From: Hippasteria phrygiana
Taxonomy: Eukaryota > Echinodermata > Asteroidea > Valvatida > Goniasteridae
Direction of reading: 5' to 3'
DNA: 64,000 nucleotides
Assembly: GCA_037893225.1 (NCBI GenBank)
Contig: JAZGUH010000702.1
Coordinates: 868,001-932,000 of the forward strand
The notes under the pieces are model-generated. The model was not told the DNA's origin. It worked only from the letters and a program-made list of their open reading frames with translations, and did no database searches. This document shows positions 34,190 through 45,255 of the stretch, in pieces. Numbering within the stretch: the stretch's first letter is position 1; every line of letters starts with the position of its first letter. The position numbers were made by a program, and so were the translations under genes.

Positions 34190-36149
34190 CAGTTTCGAGC
34201 ACATCGCTGAAAAAAATGTTTCGATTTTTTTTCTCTCCAATTGGCATTTCAACAAAACCAACGCGCCTAGCTCGGCGTATGGCACTCCAGTTTCGAGCAC
34301 ATCGCTGAAAAAAAAGTTCCGAATTTTTTTCTTTTCAATTGCCATTTCAACAAAACCAACGCGCCCAGGGCGGCGTATGGAGTGTTCTGAACACCCAAGG
34401 GCCAGTTTCGAGCACATCGCTGAAAAAAAATATTTCGATTTTTTTTGAAAACCCCACGTCCAGTTTCGAGCACATCGCTCAAAAAAAAATTTCCAATTTT
34501 TTTCTCTCCAATTGGCATTTCAACATAACCAACGCGCCTAGCTCGGCGTATGGAGTGTTCTGAACACCCCAGGGCCAGTTTCGAGCACATCGCTGAAAAA
34601 AGTTCCGAATTTTTTTTCTCTCCAATTGGCATTTCAACAAAACCAACTCGCCTAGCTCGGCGTATGGCACTCCAGTTTCGAGCACATCGCTGAAAAACAA
34701 GTTCCGAATTTTTTTCATTTCAATTGCCATTTCAACAAAACCAACGCGCCCAGGGCGGCGTATGGAGTGTTCTGAACACCCAAGGGCCAGTTTCGAGCAC
34801 ATCGCTGAAAAAAAATATTTCGATTTTTTTTGAAAACCCCACGTCCAGTTTCGAGCACATCGCTGGAAAAAATGTTTCGAATTTTTTCTCTCCAATTGGC
34901 ATTTCAACATAACCAACGCGCCTAGCTCGGCGTATGGAGTGTTCTGAACACCCCAGGGCCAGTTTCGAGCACATCGCTGAAAACATTTCCGAATTTTTTT
35001 CTCTCCAATTGGCATTTCAACAAAACCAACGCTCCTAGCTCGGCGTATGGCACTCCAGTTTCGAGCACATCACTTAAAAAAAAGTTCCGAATTTTTTTCT
35101 CTCCAATTGGCATTTCAACATAACCAACGCGCCTAGCTCGGCGTATGGAGTGTTCTGAACACCCCAGGGCCAGTTTCGAGCACATCGCTGAAAAAAGTTC
35201 CGAATTTTTTTTCTCTCCAATTGGCATTTCAACAAAACCAACTCGCCTAGCTCGGCGTATGGCACTCCAGTTTCGAGCACATCGCTGAAAAAAAAGTTCC
35301 GAATTTTTTTCATTTCAATTGCCATTTCAACAAAACCAACGCGCCCAGGGCGGCGTATGGAGTGTTCTGAACACCCAAGGGCCAGTTTCGAGCACATCGC
35401 TGAAAAAAAATATTTCGATTTTTTTTGAAAACCCCACGTCCAGTTTCGAGCACATCGCTGGAAAAAATGTTTCGAATTTTTTCTCTCCAATTGGCATTTC
35501 AACATAACCAACGCGCCTAGCTCGGCGTATGGAGTGTTCTGAACACCCCAGGGCCAGTTTCGAGCACATCGCTGAAAAAAGTTCCGAATTTTTTTTCTCT
35601 CCAATTGGCATTTCAACAAAACCAACGCCCCTAGCTCGGCGTATGGCACTCCAGTTTCGAGCACATCGCTGAAAAAAAAGTTCCGAATTTTTTTCTTTTC
35701 AATTGCCATTTCAACAAAACCAACGCGCCCAGGGCGGCGTATGGAGTGTTCTGAACACCCAAGGGCCAGTTTCGAGCACATCGCTGAAAAAAATATTTCG
35801 AATTTTTTTAACACTCCACGTCCAGTTTCGAGCACATCGCTGAAAAAAATGTTTCGAATTTTTTTCTCTCCAATTGGCATTTCAACATAACCAACGCGCC
35901 TAGCTCGGCGTATGGATTGTTCTGAACACCCCAGGGCCAGTTTCGAGCACATCGCTGAAAAAAGTTCCGAATTTTTTTTCTCTCCAATTGGCATTTCAAC
36001 AAAACCAACGCGCCTAGCTCGGCGTATGGCACTCCAGTTTCGAGCACATCGCTGAAAAAAAAGTTCCGAATTTTTTTCTTTTCAATTGCCATTTCAACAA
36101 AACCAACGCGCCCAGGGCGGCGTATGGAGTGTTCTGAACACCCAAGGGC
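34190..36149. repeat. HOR-A-like segment and bridge to HOR-E
   Basis: The order is Mb Lb S1 Ld Md Lb* S1 Lc Me Le Md Lb* S1 Lc Mf Lb S2 La Mg Lb. The first 13 units follow HOR-A, with a missing Mc-Lb pair, the A9-T3 form of Ld and CGCTCCTAG in Me near 35033. At 35767 Lb is joined directly to S2; the S1b normally between them is absent. An isolated A-to-C interrupts an A-tract near 34698. Confidence 0.9.
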
Positions 36150-38326
36150 CAGTTTCGAGCACATCGCTGAAAAAAAATATTTCGATTTTTTTTGAAAACC
36201 CCACGTCCAGTTTCGAGCACATCGCTGAAAAAAATGTTTCGATTTTTTTTCTCTCCAATTGGCATTTCAACAAAACCAACGCGCCTAGCTCGGCGTATGG
36301 CACTCCAGTTTCGAGCACATCGCTGAAAAAAAAGTTCCGAATTTTTTTCTTTTCAATTGCCATTTCAACAAAACCAACGCGCCCAGGGCGGCGTATGGAG
36401 TGTTCTGAACACCCAAGGGCCAGTTTCGAGCACATCGCTGAAAAAAATGTTTCGAATTTTTTTCTCTCCAATTGGCATTTCAACAAAACCAACGCGCCTA
36501 GCTCGGCGTATGGCACTCCAGTTTCGAGCACATCGCTGAAAAAAAAGTTCCGAATTTTTTTCTTTTCAATTGCCATTTCAACAAAACCAACGCGCCCAGG
36601 GCGGCGTATGGATTGTTCTGAACACCCAAGGGCCAGTTTCGAGCACATCGCTGAAAAAAAATATTTCGATTTTTTTTGAAAACCCCACGTCCAGTTTCGA
36701 GCACATCGCTGAAAAAAATGTTTCGAATTTTTTCTCTCCAATTGGCATTTCAACATAACCAACGCGCCTAGCTCGGCGTATGGAGTGTTCTGAACACCCC
36801 AGGGCCAGTTTCGAGCACATCGCTGAAAAAAGTTCCGAATTTTTTTTCTCTCCAATTGGCATTTCAACAAAACCAACGCCCCTAGCTCGGCGTATGGCAC
36901 TCCAGTTTCGAGCACATCGCTGAAAAAAAAGTTCCGAATTTTTTTCTTTTCAATTGCCATTTCAACAAAACCAACGCGCCCAGGGCGGCGTATGGAGTGT
37001 TCTGAACACCCAAGGGCCAGTTTCGAGCACATCGCTGAAAAAAATATTTAGATTTTTTTTGAAAACCCCACGTCCAGTTTCGAGCACATCGCTGAAAAAA
37101 ATATTTCGAATTTTTTTAACACTCCACGTCCAGTTTCGAGCACATCGCTGAAAAAAATGTTTCGAATTTTTTTCTCTCCAATTGGCATTTCAACATAACC
37201 AACGCGCCTAGCTCGGCGTATGGATTGTTCTGAACACCCCAGGGCCAGTTTCGAGCACATCGCTGAAAAAAGTTCCGAATTTTGTTTCTCTCCAATTGGC
37301 ATTTCAACAAAACCAACGCGCCTAGCTCGGCGTATGGCACTCCAGTTTCGAGCACATCGCTGAAAAAAAAGTTCCGAATTTTTTTCTTTTCAATTGCCAT
37401 TTCAACAAAACCAACGCGCCCAGGGCGGCGTATGGAGTGTTCTGAACACCCAAGGGCCAGTTTCGAGCACATCGCTGAAAAAAAATATTTCGATTTTTTT
37501 TGAAAACCCCACGTCCAGTTTCGAGCACATCGCTGAAAAAAATGTTTCGATTTTTTTTCTCTCCAATTGGCATTTCAACAAAACCAACGCGCCTAGCTCG
37601 GCGTATGGCACTCCAGTTTCGAGCACATCGCTGAAAAAAAAGTTCCGAATTTTTTTCTTTTCAATTGCCATTTCAACAAAACCAACGCGCCCAGGGCGGC
37701 GTATGGAGTGTTCTGAACACCCAAGGGCCAGTTTCGAGCACATCGCTGAAAAAAATGTTTCGAATTTGTTTCTCTCCAATTGGCATTTCAACAAAACCAA
37801 CGCGCCTAGCTCGGCGTATGGCACTCCAGTTTCGAGCACATCGCTGAAAAAAAAGTTCCGAATTTTTTTCTTTTCAATTGCCATTTCAACAAAACCAACG
37901 CGCCCAGGGCGGCGTATGGAGTGTTCTGAACACCCAAGGGCCAGTTTCGAGCACATCGCTGAAAAAAAATATTTCGATTTTTTTTGAAAACCCCACGTCC
38001 AGTTTCGAGCACATCGCTCAAAAAAAATTTTCCAATTTTTTTCTCTCCAATTGGCATTTCAACATAACCAACGCGCCTAGCTCGGCGTATGGGGTGTTCT
38101 GAACACCCCAGGGCCAGTTTCGAGCACATCGCTGAAAAAAGTTCCGAATTTTTTTTCTCTCCAATTGGCATTTCAACAAAACCAACTCGCCTAGCTCGGC
38201 GTATGGCACTCCAGTTTCGAGCACATCGCTGAAAAAAAAGTTCCGAATTTTTTTCATTTCAATTGCCATTTCAACAAAACCAACGCGCCCAGGGCGGCGT
38301 ATGGAGTGTTCTGAACACCCAAGGGC
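36150..38326. repeat. HOR-E copy 1 (2,177 bp, 23 units)
   Basis: Unit order is S1 Mb Lb Mc Lbt S1 Lc' Mf Lb S1b S2 La Ma Lb S1 Mb Lb Mc Lb S1 Ld Md Lb*, summing to 2,177. It fuses most of HOR-B with the Ma-to-Lb* part of HOR-A. Its Ld tail is GGGGTGTTC, which perfects the palindrome at 38091-38109. One Mc in this copy has TTTGTTTC near 37768 and the sister copy does not. Confidence 0.94.
38091..38109. repeat. Extended perfect palindrome (9-bp arms)
   Basis: GGGGTGTTCTGAACACCCC is a perfect inverted repeat around a central T; the flanking T and A add a tenth pair. It arises from GGAG to GGGG in the tail of an Ld unit of HOR-E copy 1. Confidence 0.93.
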
Positions 38327-40503
38327 CAGTTTCGAGCACATCGCTGAAAAAAAATATTTCGATTTTTTTTGAAAACCCCACGTCCAGTTTCGAGCACATC
38401 GCTGAAAAAAATGTTTCGATTTTTTTTCTCTCCAATTGGCATTTCAACAAAACCAACGCGCCTAGCTCGGCGTATGGCACTCCAGTTTCGAGCACATCGC
38501 TGAAAAAAAAGTTCCGAATTTTTTTCTTTTCAATTGCCATTTCAACAAAACCAACGCGCCCAGGGCGGCGTATGGAGTGTTCTGAACACCCAAGGGCCAG
38601 TTTCGAGCACATCGCTGAAAAAAATGTTTCGAATTTTTTTCTCTCCAATTGGCATTTCAACAAAACCAACGCGCCTAGCTCGGCGTATGGCACTCCAGTT
38701 TCGAGCACATCGCTGAAAAAAAAGTTCCGAATTTTTTTCTTTTCAATTGCCATTTCAACAAAACCAACGCGCCCAGGGCGGCGTATGGATTGTTCTGAAC
38801 ACCCAAGGGCCAGTTTCGAGCACATCGCTGAAAAAAAATATTTCGATTTTTTTTGAAAACCCCACGTCCAGTTTCGAGCACATCGCTGAAAAAAATGTTT
38901 CGAATTTTTTCTCTCCAATTGGCATTTCAACATAACCAACGCGCCTAGCTCGGCGTATGGAGTGTTCTGAACACCCCAGGGCCAGTTTCGAGCACATCGC
39001 TGAAAAAAGTTCCGAATTTTTTTTCTCTCCAATTGGCATTTCAACAAAACCAACGCCCCTAGCTCGGCGTATGGCACTCCAGTTTCGAGCACATCGCTGA
39101 AAAAAAAGTTCCGAATTTTTTTCTTTTCAATTGCCATTTCAACAAAACCAACGCGCCCAGGGCGGCGTATGGAGTGTTCTGAACACCCAAGGGCCAGTTT
39201 CGAGCACATCGCTGAAAAAAATATTTAGATTTTTTTTGAAAACCCCACGTCCAGTTTCGAGCACATCGCTGAAAAAAATATTTCGAATTTTTTTAACACT
39301 CCACGTCCAGTTTCGAGCACATCGCTGAAAAAAATGTTTCGAATTTTTTTCTCTCCAATTGGCATTTCAACATAACCAACGCGCCTAGCTCGGCGTATGG
39401 ATTGTTCTGAACACCCCAGGGCCAGTTTCGAGCACATCGCTGAAAAAAGTTCCGAATTTTGTTTCTCTCCAATTGGCATTTCAACAAAACCAACGCGCCT
39501 AGCTCGGCGTATGGCACTCCAGTTTCGAGCACATCGCTGAAAAAAAAGTTCCGAATTTTTTTCTTTTCAATTGCCATTTCAACAAAACCAACGCGCCCAG
39601 GGCGGCGTATGGAGTGTTCTGAACACCCAAGGGCCAGTTTCGAGCACATCGCTGAAAAAAAATATTTCGATTTTTTTTGAAAACCCCACGTCCAGTTTCG
39701 AGCACATCGCTGAAAAAAATGTTTCGATTTTTTTTCTCTCCAATTGGCATTTCAACAAAACCAACGCGCCTAGCTCGGCGTATGGCACTCCAGTTTCGAG
39801 CACATCGCTGAAAAAAAAGTTCCGAATTTTTTTCTTTTCAATTGCCATTTCAACAAAACCAACGCGCCCAGGGCGGCGTATGGAGTGTTCTGAACACCCA
39901 AGGGCCAGTTTCGAGCACATCGCTGAAAAAAATGTTTCGAATTTTTTTCTCTCCAATTGGCATTTCAACAAAACCAACGCGCCTAGCTCGGCGTATGGCA
40001 CTCCAGTTTCGAGCACATCGCTGAAAAAAAAGTTCCGAATTTTTTTCTTTTCAATTGCCATTTCAACAAAACCAACGCGCCCAGGGCGGCGTATGGAGTG
40101 TTCTGAACACCCAAGGGCCAGTTTCGAGCACATCGCTGAAAAAAAATATTTCGATTTTTTTTTAAAACCCCACGTCCAGTTTCGAGCACATCGCTCAAAA
40201 AAAATTTTCCAATTTTTTTCTCTCCAATTGGCATTTCAACATAACCAACGCGCCTAGCTCGGCGTATGGGGTGTTCTGAACACCCCAGGGCCAGTTTCGA
40301 GCACATCGCTGAAAAAAGTTCCGAATTTTTTTTCTCTCCAATTGGCATTTCAACAAAACCAACTCGCCTAGCTCGGCGTATGGCACTCCAGTTTCGAGCA
40401 CATCGCTGAAAAAAAAGTTCCGAATTTTTTTCATTTCAATTGCCATTTCAACAAAACCAACGCGCCCAGGGCGGCGTATGGAGTGTTCTGAACACCCAAG
40501 GGC
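38327..40503. repeat. HOR-E copy 2 (2,177 bp)
   Basis: It has the same 23 units, including the GGGG form of the Ld tail at 40268. One S1 near 40162 has TTTAAAACCCC where copy 1 has TTTGAAAACC; that change is passed on 3,272 bp later (near 43434), so copy 2 was the template for the next amplification round. It also forms the first two thirds of HOR-F. Confidence 0.94.
40268..40286. repeat. Extended perfect palindrome
   Basis: Same 19-bp palindrome in the Ld unit of HOR-E copy 2, 2,177 bp from the previous one. Confidence 0.93.
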
Positions 40504-41598
40504 CAGTTTCGAGCACATCGCTGAAAAAAAATATTTCGATTTTTTTTGAAAACCCCACGTCCAGTTTCGAGCACATCGCTGGAAAAAATGTTTCGAATTT
40601 TTTCTCTCCAATTGGCATTTCAACATAACCAATGCGCCTAGCTCGGCGTATGGAGTGTTCTGAACACCCCAGGGCCAGTTTCGAGCACATCGCTGAAAAA
40701 AGTTCCGAATTTTTTTTCTCTCCAATTGGCATTTCAACAAAACCAACGCCCCTAGCTCGGCGTATGGCACTCCAGTTTCGAGCACATCGGTGAAAAAAAA
40801 GTTCCGAATTTTTTTCTTTTCAATTGCCATTTCAACAAAACCAACGCGCCCAGGGCGGCGTATGGAGTGTTCTGAACACCCAAGGGCCAGTTTCGAGCAC
40901 ATCGCTGAAAAAAATATTTAGATTTTTTTTGAAAACCCCACGTCCAGTTTCGAGCACATCGCTGAAAAAAATATTTCGAATTTTTTTAACACTCCACGTC
41001 CAGTTTCGAGCACATCGCTGAAAAAAATGTTTCGAATTTTTTTCTCTCCAATTGGCATTTCAACATAACCAACGCGCCTAGCTCGGCGTATGGATTGTTC
41101 TGAACACCCCAGGGCCAGTTTCGAGCACATCGCTGAAAAAAGTTCCGAATTTTTTTTCTCTCCAATTGGCATTTCAACAAAACCAACGCGCCTAGCTCGG
41201 CGTATGGCACTCCAGTTTCGAGCACATCGCTGAAAAAAAAGTTCCGAATTTTTTTCTTTTCAATTGCCATTTCAACAAAACCAACGCGCCCAGGGCGGCG
41301 TATGGAGTGTTCTGAACACCCAAGGGCCAGTTTCGAGCACATCGCTGAAAAAAAATATTTCGATTTTTTTTGAAAACCCCACGTCCAGTTTCGAGCACAT
41401 CGCTGAAAAAAATGTTTCGATTTTTTTTCTCTCCAATTGGCATTTCAACAAAACCAACGCGCCTAGCTCGGCGTGTGGCACTCCAGTTTCGAGCACATCG
41501 CTGAAAAAAAAGTTCCGAATTTTTTTCTTTTCAATTGCCATTTCAACAAAACCAACGCGCCCAGGGCGGCGTATGGAGTGTTCTGAACACCCAAGGGC

Positions 41599-44500
41599 CA
41601 GTTTCGAGCACATCGCTGAAAAAAAATATTTCGATTTTTTTTGAAAACCCCACGTCCAGTTTCGAGCACATCGCTGAAAAAAATGTTTCGATTTTTTTTC
41701 TCTCCAATTGGCATTTCAACAAAACCAACGCGCCTAGCTCGGCGTATGGCACTCCAGTTTCGAGCACATCGCTGAAAAAAAAGTTCCGAATTTTTTTCTT
41801 TTCAATTGCCATTTCAACAAAACCAACGCGCCCAGGGCGGCGTATGGAGTGTTCTGAACACCCAAGGGCCAGTTTCGAGCACATCGCTGAAAAAAATGTT
41901 TCGAATTTTTTTCTCTCCAATTGGCATTTCAACAAAACCAACGCGCCTAGCTCGGCGTATGGCACTCCAGTTTCGAGCACATCGCTGAAAAAAAAGTTCC
42001 GAATTTTTTTCTTTTCAATTGCCATTTCAACAAAACCAACGCGCCCAGGGCGGCGTATGGATTGTTCTGAACACCCAAGGGCCAGTTTCGAGCACATCGC
42101 TGAAAAAAAATATTTCGATTTTTTTTGAAAACCCCACGTCCAGTTTCGAGCACATCGCTGAAAAAAATGTTTCGAATTTTTTCTCTCCAATTGGCATTTC
42201 AACATAACCAACGCGCCTAGCTCGGCGTATGGAGTGTTCTGAACACCCCAGGGCCAGTTTCGAGCACATCGCTGAAAAAAGTTCCGAATTTTTTTTCTCT
42301 CCAATTGGCATTTCAACAAAACCAACGCCCCTAGCTCGGCGTATGGCACTCCAGTTTCGAGCACATCGCTGAAAAAAAAGTTCCGAATTTTTTTCTTTTC
42401 AATTGCCATTTCAACAAAACCAACGCGCCCAGGGCGGCGTATGGAGTGTTCTGAACACCCAAGGGCCAGTTTCGAGCACATCGCTGAAAAAAATATTTAG
42501 ATTTTTTTTGAAAACCCCACGTCCAGTTTCGAGCACATCGCTGAAAAAAATATTTCGAATTTTTTTAACACTCCACGTCCAGTTTCGAGCACATCGCTGA
42601 AAAAAATGTTTCGAATTTTTTTCTCTCCAATTGGCATTTCAACATAACCAACGCGCCTAGCTCGGCGTATGGATTGTTCTGAACACCCCAGGGCCAGTTT
42701 CGAGCACATCGCTGAAAAAAGTTCCGAATTTTGTTTCTCTCCAATTGGCATTTCAACAAAACCAACGCGCCTAGCTCGGCGTATGGCACTCCAGTTTCGA
42801 GCACATCGCTGAAAAAAAAGTTCCGAATTTTTTTCTTTTCAATTGCCATTTCAACAAAACCAACGCGCCCAGGGCGGCGTATGGAGTGTTCTGAACACCC
42901 AAGGGCCAGTTTCGAGCACATCGCTGAAAAAAAATATTTCGATTTTTTTTGAAAACCCCACGTCCAGTTTCGAGCACATCGCTGAAAAAAATGTTTCGAT
43001 TTTTTTTCTCTCCAATTGGCATTTCAACAAAACCAACGCGCCTAGCTCGGCGTATGGCACTCCAGTTTCGAGCACATCGCTGAAAAAAAAGTTCCGAATT
43101 TTTTTCTTTTCAATTGCCATTTCAACAAAACCAACGCGCCCAGGGCGGCGTATGGAGTGTTCTGAACACCCAAGGGCCAGTTTCGAGCACATCGCTGAAA
43201 AAAATGTTTCGAATTTTTTTCTCTCCAATTGGCATTTCAACAAAACCAACGCGCCTAGCTCGGCGTATGGCACTCCAGTTTCGAGCACATCGCTGAAAAA
43301 AAAGTTCCGAATTTTTTTCTTTTCAATTGCCATTTCAACAAAACCAACGCGCCCAGGGCGGCGTATGGAGTGTTCTGAACACCCAAGGGCCAGTTTCGAG
43401 CACATCGCTGAAAAAAAATATTTCGATTTTTTTTTAAAACCCCACGTCCAGTTTCGAGCACATCGCTCAAAAAAAATTTTCCAATTTTTTTCTCTCCAAT
43501 TGGCATTTCAACATAACCAACGCGCCTAGCTCGGCGTATGGGGTGTTCTGAACACCCCAGGGCCAGTTTCGAGCACATCGCTGAAAAAAGTTCCGAATTT
43601 TTTTTCTCTCCAATTGGCATTTCAACAAAACCAACTCGCCTAGCTCGGCGTATGGCACTCCAGTTTCGAGCACATCGCTGAAAAAAAAGTTCCGAATTTT
43701 TTTCATTTCAATTGCCATTTCAACAAAACCAACGCGCCCAGGGCGGCGTATGGAGTGTTCTGAACACCCAAGGGCCAGTTTCGAGCACATCGCTGAAAAA
43801 AAATATTTCGATTTTTTTTGAAAACCCCACGTCCAGTTTCGAGCACATCGCTGGAAAAAATGTTTCGAATTTTTTCTCTCCAATTGGCATTTCAACATAA
43901 CCAATGCGCCTAGCTCGGCGTATGGAGTGTTCTGAACACCCCAGGGCCAGTTTCGAGCACATCGCTGAAAAAAGTTCCGAATTTTTTTTCTCTCCAATTG
44001 GCATTTCAACAAAACCAACGCCCCTAGCTCGGCGTATGGCACTCCAGTTTCGAGCACATCGGTGAAAAAAAAGTTCCGAATTTTTTTCTTTTCAATTGCC
44101 ATTTCAACAAAACCAACGCGCCCAGGGCGGCGTATGGAGTGTTCTGAACACCCAAGGGCCAGTTTCGAGCACATCGCTGAAAAAAATATTTAGATTTTTT
44201 TTGAAAACCCCACGTCCAGTTTCGAGCACATCGCTGAAAAAAATATTTCGAATTTTTTTAACACTCCACGTCCAGTTTCGAGCACATCGCTGAAAAAAAT
44301 GTTTCGAATTTTTTTCTCTCCAATTGGCATTTCAACATAACCAACGCGCCTAGCTCGGCGTATGGATTGTTCTGAACACCCCAGGGCCAGTTTCGAGCAC
44401 ATCGCTGAAAAAAGTTCCGAATTTTTTTTCTCTCCAATTGGCATTTCAACAAAACCAACGCGCCTAGCTCGGCGTATGGCACTCCAGTTTCGAGCACATC

Positions 44501-44870
44501 GCTGAAAAAAAAGTTCCGAATTTTTTTCTTTTCAATTGCCATTTCAACAAAACCAACGCGCCCAGGGCGGCGTATGGAGTGTTCTGAACACCCAAGGGCC
44601 AGTTTCGAGCACATCGCTGAAAAAAAATATTTCGATTTTTTTTGAAAACCCCACGTCCAGTTTCGAGCACATCGCTGAAAAAAATGTTTCGATTTTTTTT
44701 CTCTCCAATTGGCATTTCAACAAAACCAACGCGCCTAGCTCGGCGTGTGGCACTCCAGTTTCGAGCACATCGCTGAAAAAAAAGTTCCGAATTTTTTTCT
44801 TTTCAATTGCCATTTCAACAAAACCAACGCGCCCAGGGCGGCGTATGGAGTGTTCTGAACACCCAAGGGC
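41599..44870. repeat. HOR-F copy 2 (3,272 bp)
   Basis: It shares the unit order and private variants of copy 1 (43905 and 44747 correspond to 40633 and 41475). After this copy the array resumes directly at Mc (44871), skipping the S1-Mb-Lb trimer that follows copy 1 at 41599-41869. Confidence 0.93.
43540..43558. repeat. Extended perfect palindrome
   Basis: Same 19-bp palindrome in HOR-F copy 2, 3,272 bp after the preceding one. Confidence 0.93.
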
Positions 44871-45255
44871 CAGTTTCGAGCACATCGCTGAAAAAAATGT
44901 TTCGAATTTTTTTCTCTCCAATTGGCATTTCAACAAAACCAACGCGCCTAGCTCGGCGTATGGCACTCCAGTTTCGAGCACATCGCTGAAAAAAAAGTTC
45001 CGAATTTTTTTCTTTTCAATTGCCATTTCAACAAAACCAACGCGCCCAGGGCGGCGTATGGATTGTTCTGAACACCCAAGGGCCAGTTTCGAGCACATCG
45101 CTGAAAAAAAATATTTCGATTTTTTTTGAAAACCCCACGTCCAGTTTCGAGCACATCGCTGAAAAAAATGTTTCGAATTTTTTCTCTCCAATTGGCATTT
45201 CAACATAACCAACGCGCCTAGCTCGGCGTATGGAGTGTTCTGAACACCCCAGGGC
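44871..45255. repeat. Start of a third HOR-F copy
   Basis: Mc, Lbt, S1 and Lc' match 41870-42254 at offset 3,001 bp, which is 3,272 less one 271-bp trimer. Agreement with HOR-F continues to about 46.9 kb, where Lc is followed by Me rather than Mf. Confidence 0.9.

Larger units (their letters stand above)
38327..41598. repeat. HOR-F copy 1 (3,272 bp, 35 units)
   Basis: It consists of HOR-E copy 2 followed by S1 Lc Mf Lb S1b S2 La Mg Lb S1 Mb Lb (1,095 bp). Private changes AATGCGCC at 40633 and GCGTGTGG at 41475 both recur exactly 3,272 bp later. HOR-E was thus captured whole inside a larger repeat. Confidence 0.93.
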
